A stretch of 64,000 bases of DNA from Aliidiomarina maris (GTDB lineage Bacteria > Pseudomonadota > Gammaproteobacteria > Enterobacterales > Alteromonadaceae), in assembly GCF_003987335.1 (NCBI RefSeq), contig NZ_PIPK01000005.1, positions 124,001 through 188,000 on the forward strand. Reading direction: 5' to 3'. Shown here in pieces: positions 37,738 to 46,330 of this stretch. Positions within the stretch are counted from its first letter, which is position 1; each line of letters opens with the position of its first letter. The position numbers were made by a program, and so were the translations under genes. Below the pieces are notes generated by a model. That model saw only the letters and a program-made list of their open reading frames with translations, was not told the DNA's origin and did not search any database.

Positions 37738-38744
37738 TGGTTGAGCCAGTATTTGACTTAGTTTACATCTGGGCTGGAATTATTGCCTTTGGTGTCATTA
37801 TGTATGTGCTGATGGACGGCTTCGATTTGGGCCTTGGGGTATTATTCCCCTTTGCCCCGAACGAAGAAGCACGGGATTTGATGATGAACTCAATTGCACC
37901 GGTTTGGGACGGCAATGAAACATGGTTGGTGCTTGGTGGTGCGGGGTTATTGGCGGCATTTCCGCTGGTGTATGCGGTATTTTTACCGGCTTTGTATATC
38001 GGCGTGTTTTTGCTGGTGGCCGGGCTGATTTTCCGCGGTGTCGCGTTTGAGTTTCGCTTTAAGGCGAAAACGTCGCGTTACCTCTGGAACTGGTCATTTA
38101 CCATAGGCTCGACCGTGGCGGCGTTTGCTCAAGGCGTGGTCGTCGGCGCGTATATTGAAGGCTTTGAAACCCACAATATGCAGTATGTTGGTGGTGCGAT
38201 GGATTGGCTCACACCATTCACTGTGCTGACAGGTGTAGGGATTGTGATCGGGTACGCGCTGCTAGGTGCGACTTGGCTGATTTTGAAGTCTGAAGGCTAT
38301 ATCCAAGATTGGGCGTACAAGATTGCGCCGTGGTTATTACTTGGTGTGCTGGGCGTATTTGCGGCTATCAGCGTGTGGACGCCGATGATTGACCCGTTTG
38401 TGGCGGATCGTTGGTTTGGCGGTGTGAGTTTGATTTGGTTAATGCCAGTGCTCGCAATGCTATGCGCGTACCGTATTTTCAGCAGTATTCGCCAGCGTCG
38501 TAACGGTACGCCGTTCGTCGCCACCATGGGTATGTTTGTGTTTACGTATTTAGGCCTACTTGCCAGTAAGTTCCCGTATGTAGTGCCACCTAACTATACC
38601 CTTTGGGACGCATCGTCGGCGCATGAGTCACAGTTATTTTTGCTCATTGGTCTGCTGTTTGTGATTCCGTTTGTGCTGGGTTATACCGCATTTACGTATT
38701 GGGTATTCCGCGGCAAACTTAAAGCGGGTGAGGGCTACCATTAA
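37737..38744 (+). CDS. cydB: Cytochrome bd-type quinol oxidase subunit II (CioB-like)
   Basis: A 335-residue membrane subunit of the oxidase. The start VFDLVYIWAGIIAFGVIMYVLMDGFDLGLG (in parts: MYVLMDGFDLGLGVLFPF near residue 23) and NSIAPVWDGNETWLVLGGAGL near residue 56 are conserved CydB blocks. The length matches CioB better than the 379-residue E. coli CydB. The ATG overlaps the cydA stop and the cydD start follows directly, so all four genes form one tight operon. No small cydX-type ORF is seen after it. Confidence 0.94.
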   Translation: MVEPVFDLVYIWAGIIAFGVIMYVLMDGFDLGLGVLFPFAPNEEARDLMMNSIAPVWDGNETWLVLGGAGLLAAFPLVYAVFLPALYIGVFLLVAGLIFRGVAFEFRFKAKTSRYLWNWSFTIGSTVAAFAQGVVVGAYIEGFETHNMQYVGGAMDWLTPFTVLTGVGIVIGYALLGATWLILKSEGYIQDWAYKIAPWLLLGVLGVFAAISVWTPMIDPFVADRWFGGVSLIWLMPVLAMLCAYRIFSSIRQRRNGTPFVATMGMFVFTYLGLLASKFPYVVPPNYTLWDASSAHESQLFLLIGLLFVIPFVLGYTAFTYWVFRGKLKAGEGYH

Positions 38745-40367
38745 GTGAATCAGCAGGCTCAGGCAGGCGCTAAGCAGTACCTGGCTGCGTTAACTCAACA
38801 ATTACGCGGCTTGTTACGCCAAGCTCGTTTCGCAGGTGCGCTGCACGGCGCCCTGCAGGTAGCGAGTATTATTGCATTAGCCGTGTGGGTGAGCTTGAGT
38901 GTTGAACATGCTGAAATCCAGTGGGTGTGGCTGCCTGTTATCGTGATACTACTCGGATTGCGTTGGCTGGCGGCCAACTGGGCGAGCGCCACCGCGCATA
39001 AACTGGGCAGTGCGGCGCAGCAAGCCGCTCGCGCGCAGTTACTCAAGCGCTGGGCCGAGGTCGACCCCGTAAGGCCTCAGGTCAGCACCGAGCGTGCTAA
39101 CCTGATGGTAGAGCCGAGTGAGCAGTTATTCGGTTACTTCGCCCGCTTTTTACCTCAGTTGTCCCATGCCCTTGTCATCCCGTTACTCATCCTTGTTGTC
39201 GTGGCATGGTTAGATTGGATAGCCGCGCTGTTCTTGCTATTTGCGGCGCCAATTATTCCTATCTTTATGGCGCTGGTCGGTATGGGCGCTGCACGCCTCA
39301 ATGAGCGCCATATTCATACAACACAGCGCTTAGCGGGCTTATTTGTTGACCGCGTTCGCTATCTTACCAATCTTAAATTATTTGGCGCGGAGACACGCGC
39401 GTTAAGCGATATTGAAGAAGCTGGCGATGTCATGCGGCGCAGCAATATGGCAACTCTTAAAATTGCGTTTTTATCGTCCGCAGTGCTGGAGTTTTTTGCT
39501 GCCGTAGCGATTGCAGCAGTGGCTATTTATGTCGGCTTTTCATTGTTAGGTTATTTCACCTTTGGCCCTGCTGCGAGCATGAACTTTGTCTCTGGGTTAA
39601 CGATTTTACTCTTAGCACCGGAGTTCTTTCAGCCGCTGCGCAATTTGTCCGCGCACTACCACGACCGTGCCGCTGCTCTGGCTGCCGCAGGGTTACTGCA
39701 AGTCGAGCAACAAGCGCTCAAGGCTGGGCCTGAAGCCAAGGTTAAGCGTGACGCAGACAGTGGACTCCATCTCACTCAGGTGAGCTTTGGTTATCGTCAA
39801 AAGCCAGTCATCGCTGATTTTAGCTGGCCACTTCAAGGCGGGCAGATAGGCGTGCTGAATGGTCCTTCTGGCAGCGGCAAAACGACTTTACTCAAGCTTC
39901 TGACCGGGCAACTGCTGCCCCAGCATGGCTGCATCTCGATACCCAATAGTTCACATATCGCTTACATGGCTCAGGAGCCCTACGTGCTTGCAGGTAGCAT
40001 TGCCGACAACCTGCGCTTAGTGCGCCAGGATGCATCGAATCAAACACTCCAGCAAGCGCTCAGTAGCGCGGGGTTAGACAAGCCATTGGACACCATGATA
40101 GGTGAGCAAGGGCAGGGGCTATCCGGTGGTGAATTACGCCGCTTGGCGCTAGCGCGGATGGTGTTGCATCCTTCTCCCTTGATGATCTTCGATGAGCCTA
40201 CCGCGGGTTTGGACGCTGCGACCTCGCAAACGGTATTGCGCGCAATCAACGAGTTACGCGCACCAGGTCGGGTTATTGTCATCTGTAGTCATGACCCCGC
40301 AGTGTGGCAGTTAGCCGACAGCCTGGTTAGTACTTTAAAAGGTCCTGTGGAAGGGGCGCACATATGA
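38745..40367 (+). CDS. cydD: Cysteine/glutathione ABC exporter subunit CydD
   Basis: A 540-residue ABC half-transporter: six membrane helices in the first 290 residues, then an ATPase domain with Walker A GPSGSGKTT near residue 375, signature GLSGGELRRLALARM near residue 468 and Walker B LMIFDEPTAGLDA. CydDC is a heterodimeric exporter for glutathione/cysteine needed for assembly of the bd oxidase. The GTG start directly abuts the cydB stop. The stop overlaps the cydC start (ATGA). Confidence 0.93.
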   Translation: MNQQAQAGAKQYLAALTQQLRGLLRQARFAGALHGALQVASIIALAVWVSLSVEHAEIQWVWLPVIVILLGLRWLAANWASATAHKLGSAAQQAARAQLLKRWAEVDPVRPQVSTERANLMVEPSEQLFGYFARFLPQLSHALVIPLLILVVVAWLDWIAALFLLFAAPIIPIFMALVGMGAARLNERHIHTTQRLAGLFVDRVRYLTNLKLFGAETRALSDIEEAGDVMRRSNMATLKIAFLSSAVLEFFAAVAIAAVAIYVGFSLLGYFTFGPAASMNFVSGLTILLLAPEFFQPLRNLSAHYHDRAAALAAAGLLQVEQQALKAGPEAKVKRDADSGLHLTQVSFGYRQKPVIADFSWPLQGGQIGVLNGPSGSGKTTLLKLLTGQLLPQHGCISIPNSSHIAYMAQEPYVLAGSIADNLRLVRQDASNQTLQQALSSAGLDKPLDTMIGEQGQGLSGGELRRLALARMVLHPSPLMIFDEPTAGLDAATSQTVLRAINELRAPGRVIVICSHDPAVWQLADSLVSTLKGPVEGAHI

Positions 40368-41983
40368 GTAGTTGGCGATTATTAACACCTTGGTTGTGCG
40401 CGCTCCAACGTCAACCATGGCGAACAGCCCTTGGGTTTGGTCTGATGCTGGCAACGGCGTTATTTGGCATTGGCTTGCTCGGTTTGTCCGGCTGGTTTAT
40501 CACTGCGACAGCGGTATTTGTCGTCGCTTTTGATATTTTCATGCCAGGTGCGGGTATTCGCGCATTTGCCATTTTACGCACGGTGGCGCGCTACGCAGAG
40601 CGTCTGGCTAATCATGACGCTATTTTGCGTGTGCAGCAGCAATGGCGTGTCAATTTGTTTGCAGGGCTCACGCGACAGCCAACGTCAACGCTTGAAAAGG
40701 TTCGGGTTGCGCACACCTTGCAGCGTTTAACTCAAGACCTACAAGCCTTAGATGACCTCTACATTCGAGTGTTGGCCCCCTTTGTGATGAGTGCGCTGCT
40801 GACTTTACTGTTAGGCGCCGGTCTGTACCTGCTGGCGCCACAGTTAGCTTGGTTGGTGTGGGCACTGGGCGCTGTACTGCTTAGCGTCCATGCGAGCGTG
40901 TTGGCACCAAGGCTGCGCCAGCGTGCAGCCACTGAACTGGCATATAGCGAAGCGTTGCGCCAACAGGCATTAGATCTTATGCAAAGTAAGGCTGAATTGC
41001 TCGCCTGGCAGGTGTTTACACAGGCGAGCGCGCAGGTTGCCGCATCCGCAGATCAGCTCGATAAGCATCAGGCACAGTTGCGCCAACGTTTATGGCGCCT
41101 GCAACATATTGTTGAATTGCTGGGTATGTTGGGTGTCGTTGCGGTGTTTGCCATGGCGCTGACCTTCGCGCTGCAGGGTAGCTTTAGTTTACCCTTGGCG
41201 GTACTTGCGGGCTTGGCGATGTTAGCCATGATCGAAAACTGGACATTACTGCCGCAGGTGAGTTTATTGTGGGGGCGGGTCACCGGTGCTGCAGAGCGCT
41301 TGCAACCGCTGCTAATCGCCAGCCAACAGCCAACCAGCCTGCCAGCTTTGAAGCGTGCGGGTGCACCCGCATTGAAGCTGGTTGATGTCGTCCCGGCGGG
41401 ACGCCAACTACCCCCTGTGAGTGCCACGATAGAGGCAGGCTGTCTGCATTGGTTACAGGCCAAGTCGGGAGCTGGAAAAAGCTCGCTGTTGTGGTGTCTC
41501 AGTGGTCAATTACCGCTGGCGCAGGGGCGCATAGAAGTCACTCAACAGCAGCAAACGCAACCTTTACAGCAAGTTGCTGTGAGCTTTTTAACTCAGCATA
41601 ACGCCGTGATTAGCCAAACTATTGCCGCAAACCTTCGCATGGGCGACCCGAAGGCGACAGACGATGCCCTATGGGCGGTATTAGAGCAGGTCGAACTTGC
41701 GGATGATGTGGAAGCCTTAGCAGAGCAGCTCGACACTTGGGTGGGCGATGGCGGCGTCGGTTTGTCTGGCGGACAGGCGCGGCGCTTGATGCTAGCACGT
41801 GTCTTGTTGCATGCAGCTAATTCCGATTTAATCTTACTCGATGAGCCATTTAATGGGGTCGGTGATGCCCAAGCACGGCGCATTTGGGCGCGCGTATTGC
41901 CTGTGTTACAGGCAAAAACTACGATAGTTGCCAGCCATACCGCGCTACCTACCGAAGCGCTGCCCCGCCGTATCCAACTATGA
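40364..41983 (+). CDS. cydC: Cysteine/glutathione ABC exporter subunit CydC
   Basis: A 539-residue partner of CydD. Six helices (LATALFGIGLLGLSGWFI near residue 30 is the conserved CydC start) lead to an ATPase domain with Walker A AKSGAGKSS near residue 366, signature GLSGGQARRLMLARV and Walker B LILLDEPFNGVGDA. Walker A has AKSGAGKS instead of GxSGxGKS, as may occur in such heterodimers. It is the last gene of the cyd operon; the island begins 124 bases later. Confidence 0.93.
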   Translation: MSSWRLLTPWLCALQRQPWRTALGFGLMLATALFGIGLLGLSGWFITATAVFVVAFDIFMPGAGIRAFAILRTVARYAERLANHDAILRVQQQWRVNLFAGLTRQPTSTLEKVRVAHTLQRLTQDLQALDDLYIRVLAPFVMSALLTLLLGAGLYLLAPQLAWLVWALGAVLLSVHASVLAPRLRQRAATELAYSEALRQQALDLMQSKAELLAWQVFTQASAQVAASADQLDKHQAQLRQRLWRLQHIVELLGMLGVVAVFAMALTFALQGSFSLPLAVLAGLAMLAMIENWTLLPQVSLLWGRVTGAAERLQPLLIASQQPTSLPALKRAGAPALKLVDVVPAGRQLPPVSATIEAGCLHWLQAKSGAGKSSLLWCLSGQLPLAQGRIEVTQQQQTQPLQQVAVSFLTQHNAVISQTIAANLRMGDPKATDDALWAVLEQVELADDVEALAEQLDTWVGDGGVGLSGGQARRLMLARVLLHAANSDLILLDEPFNGVGDAQARRIWARVLPVLQAKTTIVASHTALPTEALPRRIQL

Positions 41984-42098
41984 TATGATTGCGCGCCAAT
42001 GTTGTTTGTCGCGTAAGCCACCAGACAGTTGCGGGTGAATCCCCTTCGTTTGTAGCGGGCTTTTTCAACAGAACTTACTCGGAGCAGTGCCCACCATT

Positions 42099-42128
42099 AT
42101 GTTGGTCATGATCGACAACTACGATTAG
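42099..42128 (+). pseudogene. Stranded original start of pabA
   Basis: ATG at 42099 opens a 9-codon frame, M-L-V-M-I-D-N-Y-D, that stops at TAG (42126-42128) just past the repeat. MIDNYD is the invariant start of PabA/TrpG proteins and occurs again in the intact gene at 53566. The native ribosome-binding region (CGGAG at 42079-42083) is left of it. This shows that the original pabA began here, on the cydC side. Confidence 0.85.
42108..42126 (+). repeat. Left attachment site (attL core)
   Basis: The 19-bp core ATGATCGACAACTACGATT is repeated exactly at 53566-53584. The bases just outside differ on both sides, so the repeat is sharply bounded, as in site-specific integration by a tyrosine recombinase. 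Confidence 0.88.
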
Positions 42129-42234
42129 CATCCATCAAGCTCCATTGTGTTCTATGGAAAAAGTGTAAGTTGTTGATCTTTATCGATGTAACTTCCTTGG
42201 TGGTCTGGTGAAGGCTAGACCAATCTGCTGCAAG

Positions 42235-42257
42235 TGTGTATATTTCTGTGTATATAG
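42235..42257 (+). repeat. Subterminal arm-type repeat, left copy
   Basis: A 23-base stretch of the form TGTGTATAT-N-TCTGTGTATATAG, which itself contains two TGTGTATA boxes, is found here and, with one mismatch and in the same direction, at 53483-53505. An inverted copy of the box (ATATACACAC) lies at 42274-42283, touching the integrase ATG. Such boxes near each end are candidate arm-binding sites for the integrase and could also let it control its own promoter. Confidence 0.6.
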
Positions 42258-42283
42258 GGCCTCAAGAGAGGTGATATACACAC

Positions 42284-43048
42284 ATGGCCATGAACCTGCT
42301 CTCGGCCAGGAAGGTCGAGACCATTCCTTCTCAAAAAGAACCGTACTGGCTCAAGGACGGGGGCAGTCTGTTTCTGTACGTCACGCCCAGCGGAAGCAAG
42401 TTGTGGCGCTACCGCTACCGCTATCGGCTTGGCGGAAAGCCTGCCATCTACGCGATCGGCAAGTACCCCCAGGTCTCACTGGAGGCGGCGCGGACCGAGC
42501 GGGATCGCGCGCGGGAACTCGTCAAGAAGGGCGTACACCCCGTGGTGGAGAAGAGAGTCAACATCTCCACTCAGCTTGAAAAGAACGAGAACACCTTTGA
42601 GCCAGTGGCTCGCAGATGGATGGCGAGCAACGTGCAGTGGAGCGAGGGTTACGCCGATCAAGTCAAGCGCACTTTGGAGAACGATGTTTTTCCCAAAGTG
42701 GGCAAGCTGCCGGTCAGCTCAATCCGGACTGCTCACCTGCGCCCCGTCATTAAGGATGTTGCGGAGCGCGGCGCTCCCACCGTTGCGATCCTGATCAGGC
42801 AATTGTGCAGCCAAATCTTCGCATACGCGGCGGGTGAAGAGCTTTGCGACAGTGATCCGACGGCGCTGCTGAAACGGTCGGTCAAGCGCCCCCGAGTTCG
42901 ACACCATCCACCGCTACCGTGGCAAGAGATCCCGAAGTTCTTGAGCCGTGTGGATGATGCAGGTTACCGGGTCACTGTCATTGCACTGCGATTGATGGCC
43001 CTCACTTATGTCCGCACCCTCAAGTGGGTCAGATTAATTGGCCATTAA
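42284..43048 (+). pseudogene. P4-type tyrosine integrase, catalytic domain deleted
   Basis: The first 245 or so residues are a P4-family integrase: the arm-binding DUF4102 domain (LLSARKVETIPSQKEPYWL, then KLWRYRYRYRLGGKPAIYAIGKYPQVSL in parts) and the core-binding helical domain (FEPVARRWMASNVQWSEGY, LRPVIKDVAERGAPTVA). It breaks just after the first catalytic Arg (ALTYVRT) and ends in unrelated KWVRLIGH. The remaining HxxR and Tyr active-site boxes, about 150 residues, are gone. The gene faces away from the left end, as usual for such islands, and its start overlaps a repeat box. The product cannot recombine DNA. Confidence 0.88.
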
Positions 43049-43140
43049 CAAGCGAAGACCGTCATGACCTCTGGAATGACCGCGCTCTTGGAGCTAGCGA
43101 GATCAAAATTGTCCAGGTATAGCGTTGTATAAGTACCCAT
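43045..43140 (-). pseudogene. Remnant of a HEPN/Toprim-associated N-terminal domain gene
   Basis: A 31-residue minus-strand frame starting MGTYTTLYLDNFDLASSK and containing SAVIPEVMTVF. This resembles the start of HEPN/Toprim-associated N-terminal domains, proteins linked with RNA-targeting or nucleic-acid defence functions. After MTVF, where family members continue with RESD-like sequence, it runs into the debris that also ends the integrase. It is probably the stump of a defence gene cut by the same deletion. The resemblance is recalled, not searched. Confidence 0.4.
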
Positions 43141-43298
43141 ACGCGGTTCTCCGTTTCAGATGATCCCAATCGTCTAACTGTTCATCTGCGGGCGTACAAC
43201 GGCCGCCCTGGCTTTTGGGCATCCGCATTCAAAAATGACGGCGTCGCATAGATGTGACGGACAGCATCAGATCGTTTTGAGACTATCACCCTCGCAGG

Positions 43299-44183
43299 TT
43301 AGTAAAAAACAAAAAAAGCGGGCCACGCCCATGAAGGGCATGATCCGCTTGAGGGGCAGGCTTTCAACTGACGCAGACCTTCCGCCAGCAGCCATAGCGC
43401 CCGGTTCAGCCGGACGTTCTGGTCGATGCCTTGAACGGGCCGCGTGCGTTGCTGGCGCCCGTTTGCGGTGCGGCCGGTCAGGCCGCCTTTGACGAGGTTC
43501 TCCTGCACTCGATTGAAGGTGGACCACAGGTCCGAACGGTTGTCGTCGAAACGACGTGGCCGCAGAACCTGACTCTCCGTGATCGGCAAGGTCTTGCCGG
43601 GATCGTCGTACTTGAGGGTCAACGCCGATCTGGCGAAGACCTCGGCCTCACCGTCGTCGAGTGTGATGGCAGCCATGGCATCGCGCGAGTGTTGCACTTG
43701 CTCGAAACCATGTAAGACCTCGTAGGCGCCCTCGATGACGTGATCGGTGACGTTGCCCTTGTGAGGAACGCGGACGTCGGCGAAGGTGTCGCCGCACACC
43801 AGACCGTTCTGGCAGACGAAGCGGAACATGCCCGCCAGCATCTGATAGCTGCTGGTGCCGTCGTGCGAATTGAGCAGGATGATCTCGCTCGCCTCGATGC
43901 CATTGATCTGGCTCGCATGACGAAGCCGCAGCATGTGCTTGGTGTAGTCACGACGATCCTCGTGGCGCACACGTGTCTGGCACACCATGAACGGTTGGAA
44001 ACCCTCTCTGCGCAGCTACGTCAACACGGCCGCGGTCGGGATGTAGCTGTAGCGCTGGGAACGGCTTTCGTGCGGGGTCTCCGCGAAGATGGATGGGGCG
44101 ACGGTGCGGATCTGATCATCCGACAACGGGTGATCCGAGCGCAGCACCGGAGAACGATAAGAAAAGCGGGATGCGAGTTTCAT
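43299..44183 (-). pseudogene. DUF932 domain protein with an internal amber stop
   Basis: The gene begins at ATG 44183 with an AGGAG site (MKLASRFSYRSPVLRSDHPL) and reads to PTAAVLT, where TAG at 44016-44018 interrupts. The same frame goes on at once with LRREGFQPFMVCQTRVRHED and the whole DUF932 core (ILLNSHDGTSSYQMLAGMFRFVCQNG in parts, VIEGAYEVLHGF). One base change from GAG (Glu) would explain it. The end (KACPSSGSCPSWAWPAF) runs through a hairpin and looks extended beyond a normal C-terminus. DUF932 proteins are common ICE and plasmid backbone proteins of unclear function. Confidence 0.8.
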
Positions 44184-44257
44184 GACTATCTCCTTTTGAG
44201 GATTGGAGCAATCGGCATCGAGAGGCCAAAAGCCGGATGCGTGCGATTGCATGGGAC

Positions 44258-44284
44258 AAAGAAAGGCCCTGCGGGGCAGGGCCT
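44258..44284 (-). terminator. Terminator after the small ICE gene
   Basis: On the minus strand a GC-rich stem (AGGCCCTGC / GCAGGGCCT, with a short loop) is followed by TTTCTTTG. It lies directly downstream of the 86-residue gene ending at 44336. Confidence 0.65.
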
Positions 44285-44335
44285 GGGTGGGTCAGGTAAA
44301 GAGGAATGCAGCCCCGTGAAGCACGGGCCTGCGGT

Positions 44336-44596
44336 TCAGTCCGGCTCGAATTGCCGGCTGTAGGGGTTGAAGCGAAGCGCTTCGCTCCCTTTGAGGATCG
44401 GTGTGAAACCGTCCAGGTAGAGGTTGGCGAGGTACTGGTCGCGGTAGGTCAACGCCTGCCGTGCCTGTTCCTCGGTGAGACCGTCGCTGATGAAGTGATC
44501 GAGCAGTTCCTCGTCGGAGGAAACTTCGTTGTTGGACAACTGATCTTCGACGAGGCGCAGCAACGACGCCGGGAGAGAGGCCAGGATCGGGTCCAT
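44336..44596 (-). CDS. Small ICE-associated protein of unknown function
   Basis: An 86-residue protein beginning MDPILASLPASLLRLVEDQL and containing EELLDHFISDGLTEEQARQALTYRDQYL (in parts: LTEEQARQALTYRDQY). It is helical and acidic. The ATG at 44596 has GGGAGG at a good distance; the open frame extends further upstream but overlaps the next gene and codes unlikely sequence. Proteins of this look occur beside DUF932 and DUF3275 genes on integrative elements. No function is known to me. Confidence 0.65.
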   Translation of the reverse strand: MDPILASLPASLLRLVEDQLSNNEVSSDEELLDHFISDGLTEEQARQALTYRDQYLANLYLDGFTPILKGSEALRFNPYSRQFEPD

Positions 44597-44612
44597 GACG
44601 TACCTCCCGTGC

Positions 44613-44993
44613 TCAGGCCACTGACGCCGGCATGCGCCGACGTGCGTGATGAGCGAGCACGCCTTCCCGCCACTCGGGGGATTGCACCGGCGCCATGTCG
44701 AGATAGCGCAACGGGCACGAGTAGTAGTAGGGGTGCATGGATTCATCCAGGGGCTTGTGGCCCCATTCGCCGCCCGAGCCTTGCAGCAGGTCGCAACGGA
44801 TGACGTTGATGGAATCGCCGGCAGCGAGCTTCATGAATCCCGCCTGCTTGGCGGTGATGCGCGCCACGGACCACAGCACGTTGCCGCGCAGGGCGTGGGC
44901 GATGACCTCCGAGCGAGCGTTTTCGCCCTCCTGCGGTTCGATCAGTTCGCGGATCAGTTGGTCGCGGGTTTGCCGCGAGAAATACCAGCCCAT
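44613..44993 (-). CDS. DUF6927-like ICE protein
   Basis: A 126-residue protein starting MGWYFSRQTRDQLIRELI, with LWSVARITAKQAGFMKLAAGD near residue 40 and KPLDESMHPYYYSCPLRYLDMAP near residue 80 (each quoted in parts of the protein). This pattern matches proteins that I recall as DUF6927 on ICEs. It ends 16 bases before the 86-residue gene's start and both are preceded by GC-rich leaders. Function unknown. Confidence 0.6.
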   Translation of the reverse strand: MGWYFSRQTRDQLIRELIEPQEGENARSEVIAHALRGNVLWSVARITAKQAGFMKLAAGDSINVIRCDLLQGSGGEWGHKPLDESMHPYYYSCPLRYLDMAPVQSPEWREGVLAHHARRRMPASVA

Positions 44994-45086
44994 GGGAGTT
45001 CTCCTGTGAAAAAAAGCCGGAGCACTCCCCCGACGGGGGAAATACCCCGGCGGGTGGTTGGAACGTCGCGGGAAGCGACAGATGGA

Positions 45087-45698
45087 TCAGGCGGAGGCGA
45101 TATGCCAGTCCTGGGACAGCGGCGCGAACTCGTAGCCCAAGGCACCGAGACGGTCGCGTTGCTGACGCAACAGGCGGCGATCGACGGTGGCATCGAGCTT
45201 GACGATCTCGCCCAGCGGCCAGAGAGCGCCGAACAGCGTGGCGTCGTCGTCCTGCGTTACCGGCTTGGAAGCCGGCTTAGCGGGAACGTCGGCACCGAAC
45301 GGCGTGGTATCGACCAGGGGATCGCTGGACGTTGCCGCCTTCGCTTCGGCAGGTGCCGAAGTGGACGGGGCTGGCGTCTGCGCTTCCTCGTCGATCGGAT
45401 CGACTTCCTGCGGACTCAGCCGGTTGGCTTCATCGCGGCTCAGGTGATCGATGTTCGATAAGGTCATTCCGCCCAGGTGCGCGCGGATCTCGATGACCAT
45501 GCGGCCGCTGGTGTTGTACGTCGAAGGACGAATCTCGGTGATGACGAAATCGCCCTCGTACTTGCCTTCGCGGTACTGGTCCAGCTCGGCGTTCTTGATG
45601 ACGAACTCGCCGATGGAGGTGGCGAGGCGGCCGACGTTGAAGTCGCCGTTCCTGCCGTGGATGGTCTTGATGGCCAATTGGCCGGGAAGCGTAATCAT
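45087..45698 (-). CDS. DUF3275 family ICE protein
   Basis: A 203-residue protein beginning MITLPGQLAIKTIHGRNGDF, the strongly conserved DUF3275 opening, with the beta-rich core FVIKNAELDQYREGKYEG and FVITEIRPSTYNTSGRMVIEI (in parts). An Ala/Pro/Thr-rich linker (about 105-145) joins a short C-terminal helical region (RRLLRQQRDRLGALGYEF). DUF3275 genes are part of the backbone of PFGI/ICEclc-like elements. An AAGGAGC site precedes the ATG. Role unknown. Confidence 0.8.
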   Translation of the reverse strand: MITLPGQLAIKTIHGRNGDFNVGRLATSIGEFVIKNAELDQYREGKYEGDFVITEIRPSTYNTSGRMVIEIRAHLGGMTLSNIDHLSRDEANRLSPQEVDPIDEEAQTPAPSTSAPAEAKAATSSDPLVDTTPFGADVPAKPASKPVTQDDDATLFGALWPLGEIVKLDATVDRRLLRQQRDRLGALGYEFAPLSQDWHIASA

Positions 45699-45770
45699 GG
45701 GTCAGCTCCTTACGATGAGGTCACGAGACGCCGACCGGAAAGACCGGCGGTTCGTTGGATGGAAAGGAAG

Positions 45771-45794
45771 CAAGGCCCCGGTGAGGGGGCCTTG
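45771..45794 (-). terminator. Hairpin after the DUF3577 gene
   Basis: A stem CAAGGCCCC / GGGGCCTTG with a 6-base loop lies 6 bases after the DUF3577 stop on the minus strand, followed by a pyrimidine-rich tail (CTTCCTTTCC). Confidence 0.5.
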
Positions 45795-45799
45795 TGGGT

Positions 45800-46330
45800 T
45801 CAGAACGACTCGGCCAACGCCGGTACTTCGGCTGCTTCGTCGTCGGAAACCGTCTCGGATGCGGGTGCATCCTGGACAGCGGGTTCGCTCGAAACGCTGG
45901 GCGCTTCGTCGCGAGCCGCTTCCTCGGAGGCCTTGGGTTCGGCCTTGTAGACGAGCTGGCCATCGACCTTGATCCAGCTCACGAAGAGCAGGCGGGCCTT
46001 CAGGCTGATGCCCTGTTCGCCGACACGCTTCCCCTTGCTGTAGGTGAAGATGTCGGTCCACAGATCGCCCAGGCGAAAGCCGATCAGCACTTTGCGTTCG
46101 GCCTCGACGGCGGGGACGCAACGGCGGATCAGGTGCTGCGCTTCGCTGCCGGATACGCGCACGTCGAAACGGCGGTACTCCGGCTTATCGCTGGAACCAT
46201 TGAGCGCTGCGATGTCGCAGGCCAGGAAGGCATCGCCTTTCTTGGGCTTCACTTCGCGGATGCGATTGAGATACCCGAGGCCGGTGATGTGCAGATCGAA
46301 GAAGTTGGACTTTTCGGATGAAGTGGTCAT
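45800..46330 (-). CDS. DUF3577 / STY4534-family ICE replication protein
   Basis: A 176-residue protein starting MTTSSEKSNFFDLHITGLGY, with LNRIREVKPKKGDAFLACDI and YRRFDVRVSGSEAQHLIRRC, the pattern of the STY4534 family annotated as an ICE replication protein. The C-terminal 45 residues are an acidic Ala/Glu/Ser tail. The start at 46330 (GGAG site) matches the family; the frame is open upstream to 46504 but codes junk there. It is likely involved with single-stranded DNA or element replication, although no mechanism is visible. Confidence 0.75.
   Translation of the reverse strand: MTTSSEKSNFFDLHITGLGYLNRIREVKPKKGDAFLACDIAALNGSSDKPEYRRFDVRVSGSEAQHLIRRCVPAVEAERKVLIGFRLGDLWTDIFTYSKGKRVGEQGISLKARLLFVSWIKVDGQLVYKAEPKASEEAARDEAPSVSSEPAVQDAPASETVSDDEAAEVPALAESF

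Noticed and set aside
41984-42108. A tRNA gene as the island's integration site
   Set aside because: No cloverleaf is visible at either end; the repeat is protein-coding pabA sequence.
43740-45461. Plus-strand open frames of 207 and 271 codons
   Set aside because: They are antisense to the DUF932, DUF6927 and DUF3275 genes, which have recognisable motifs and ribosome-binding sites.
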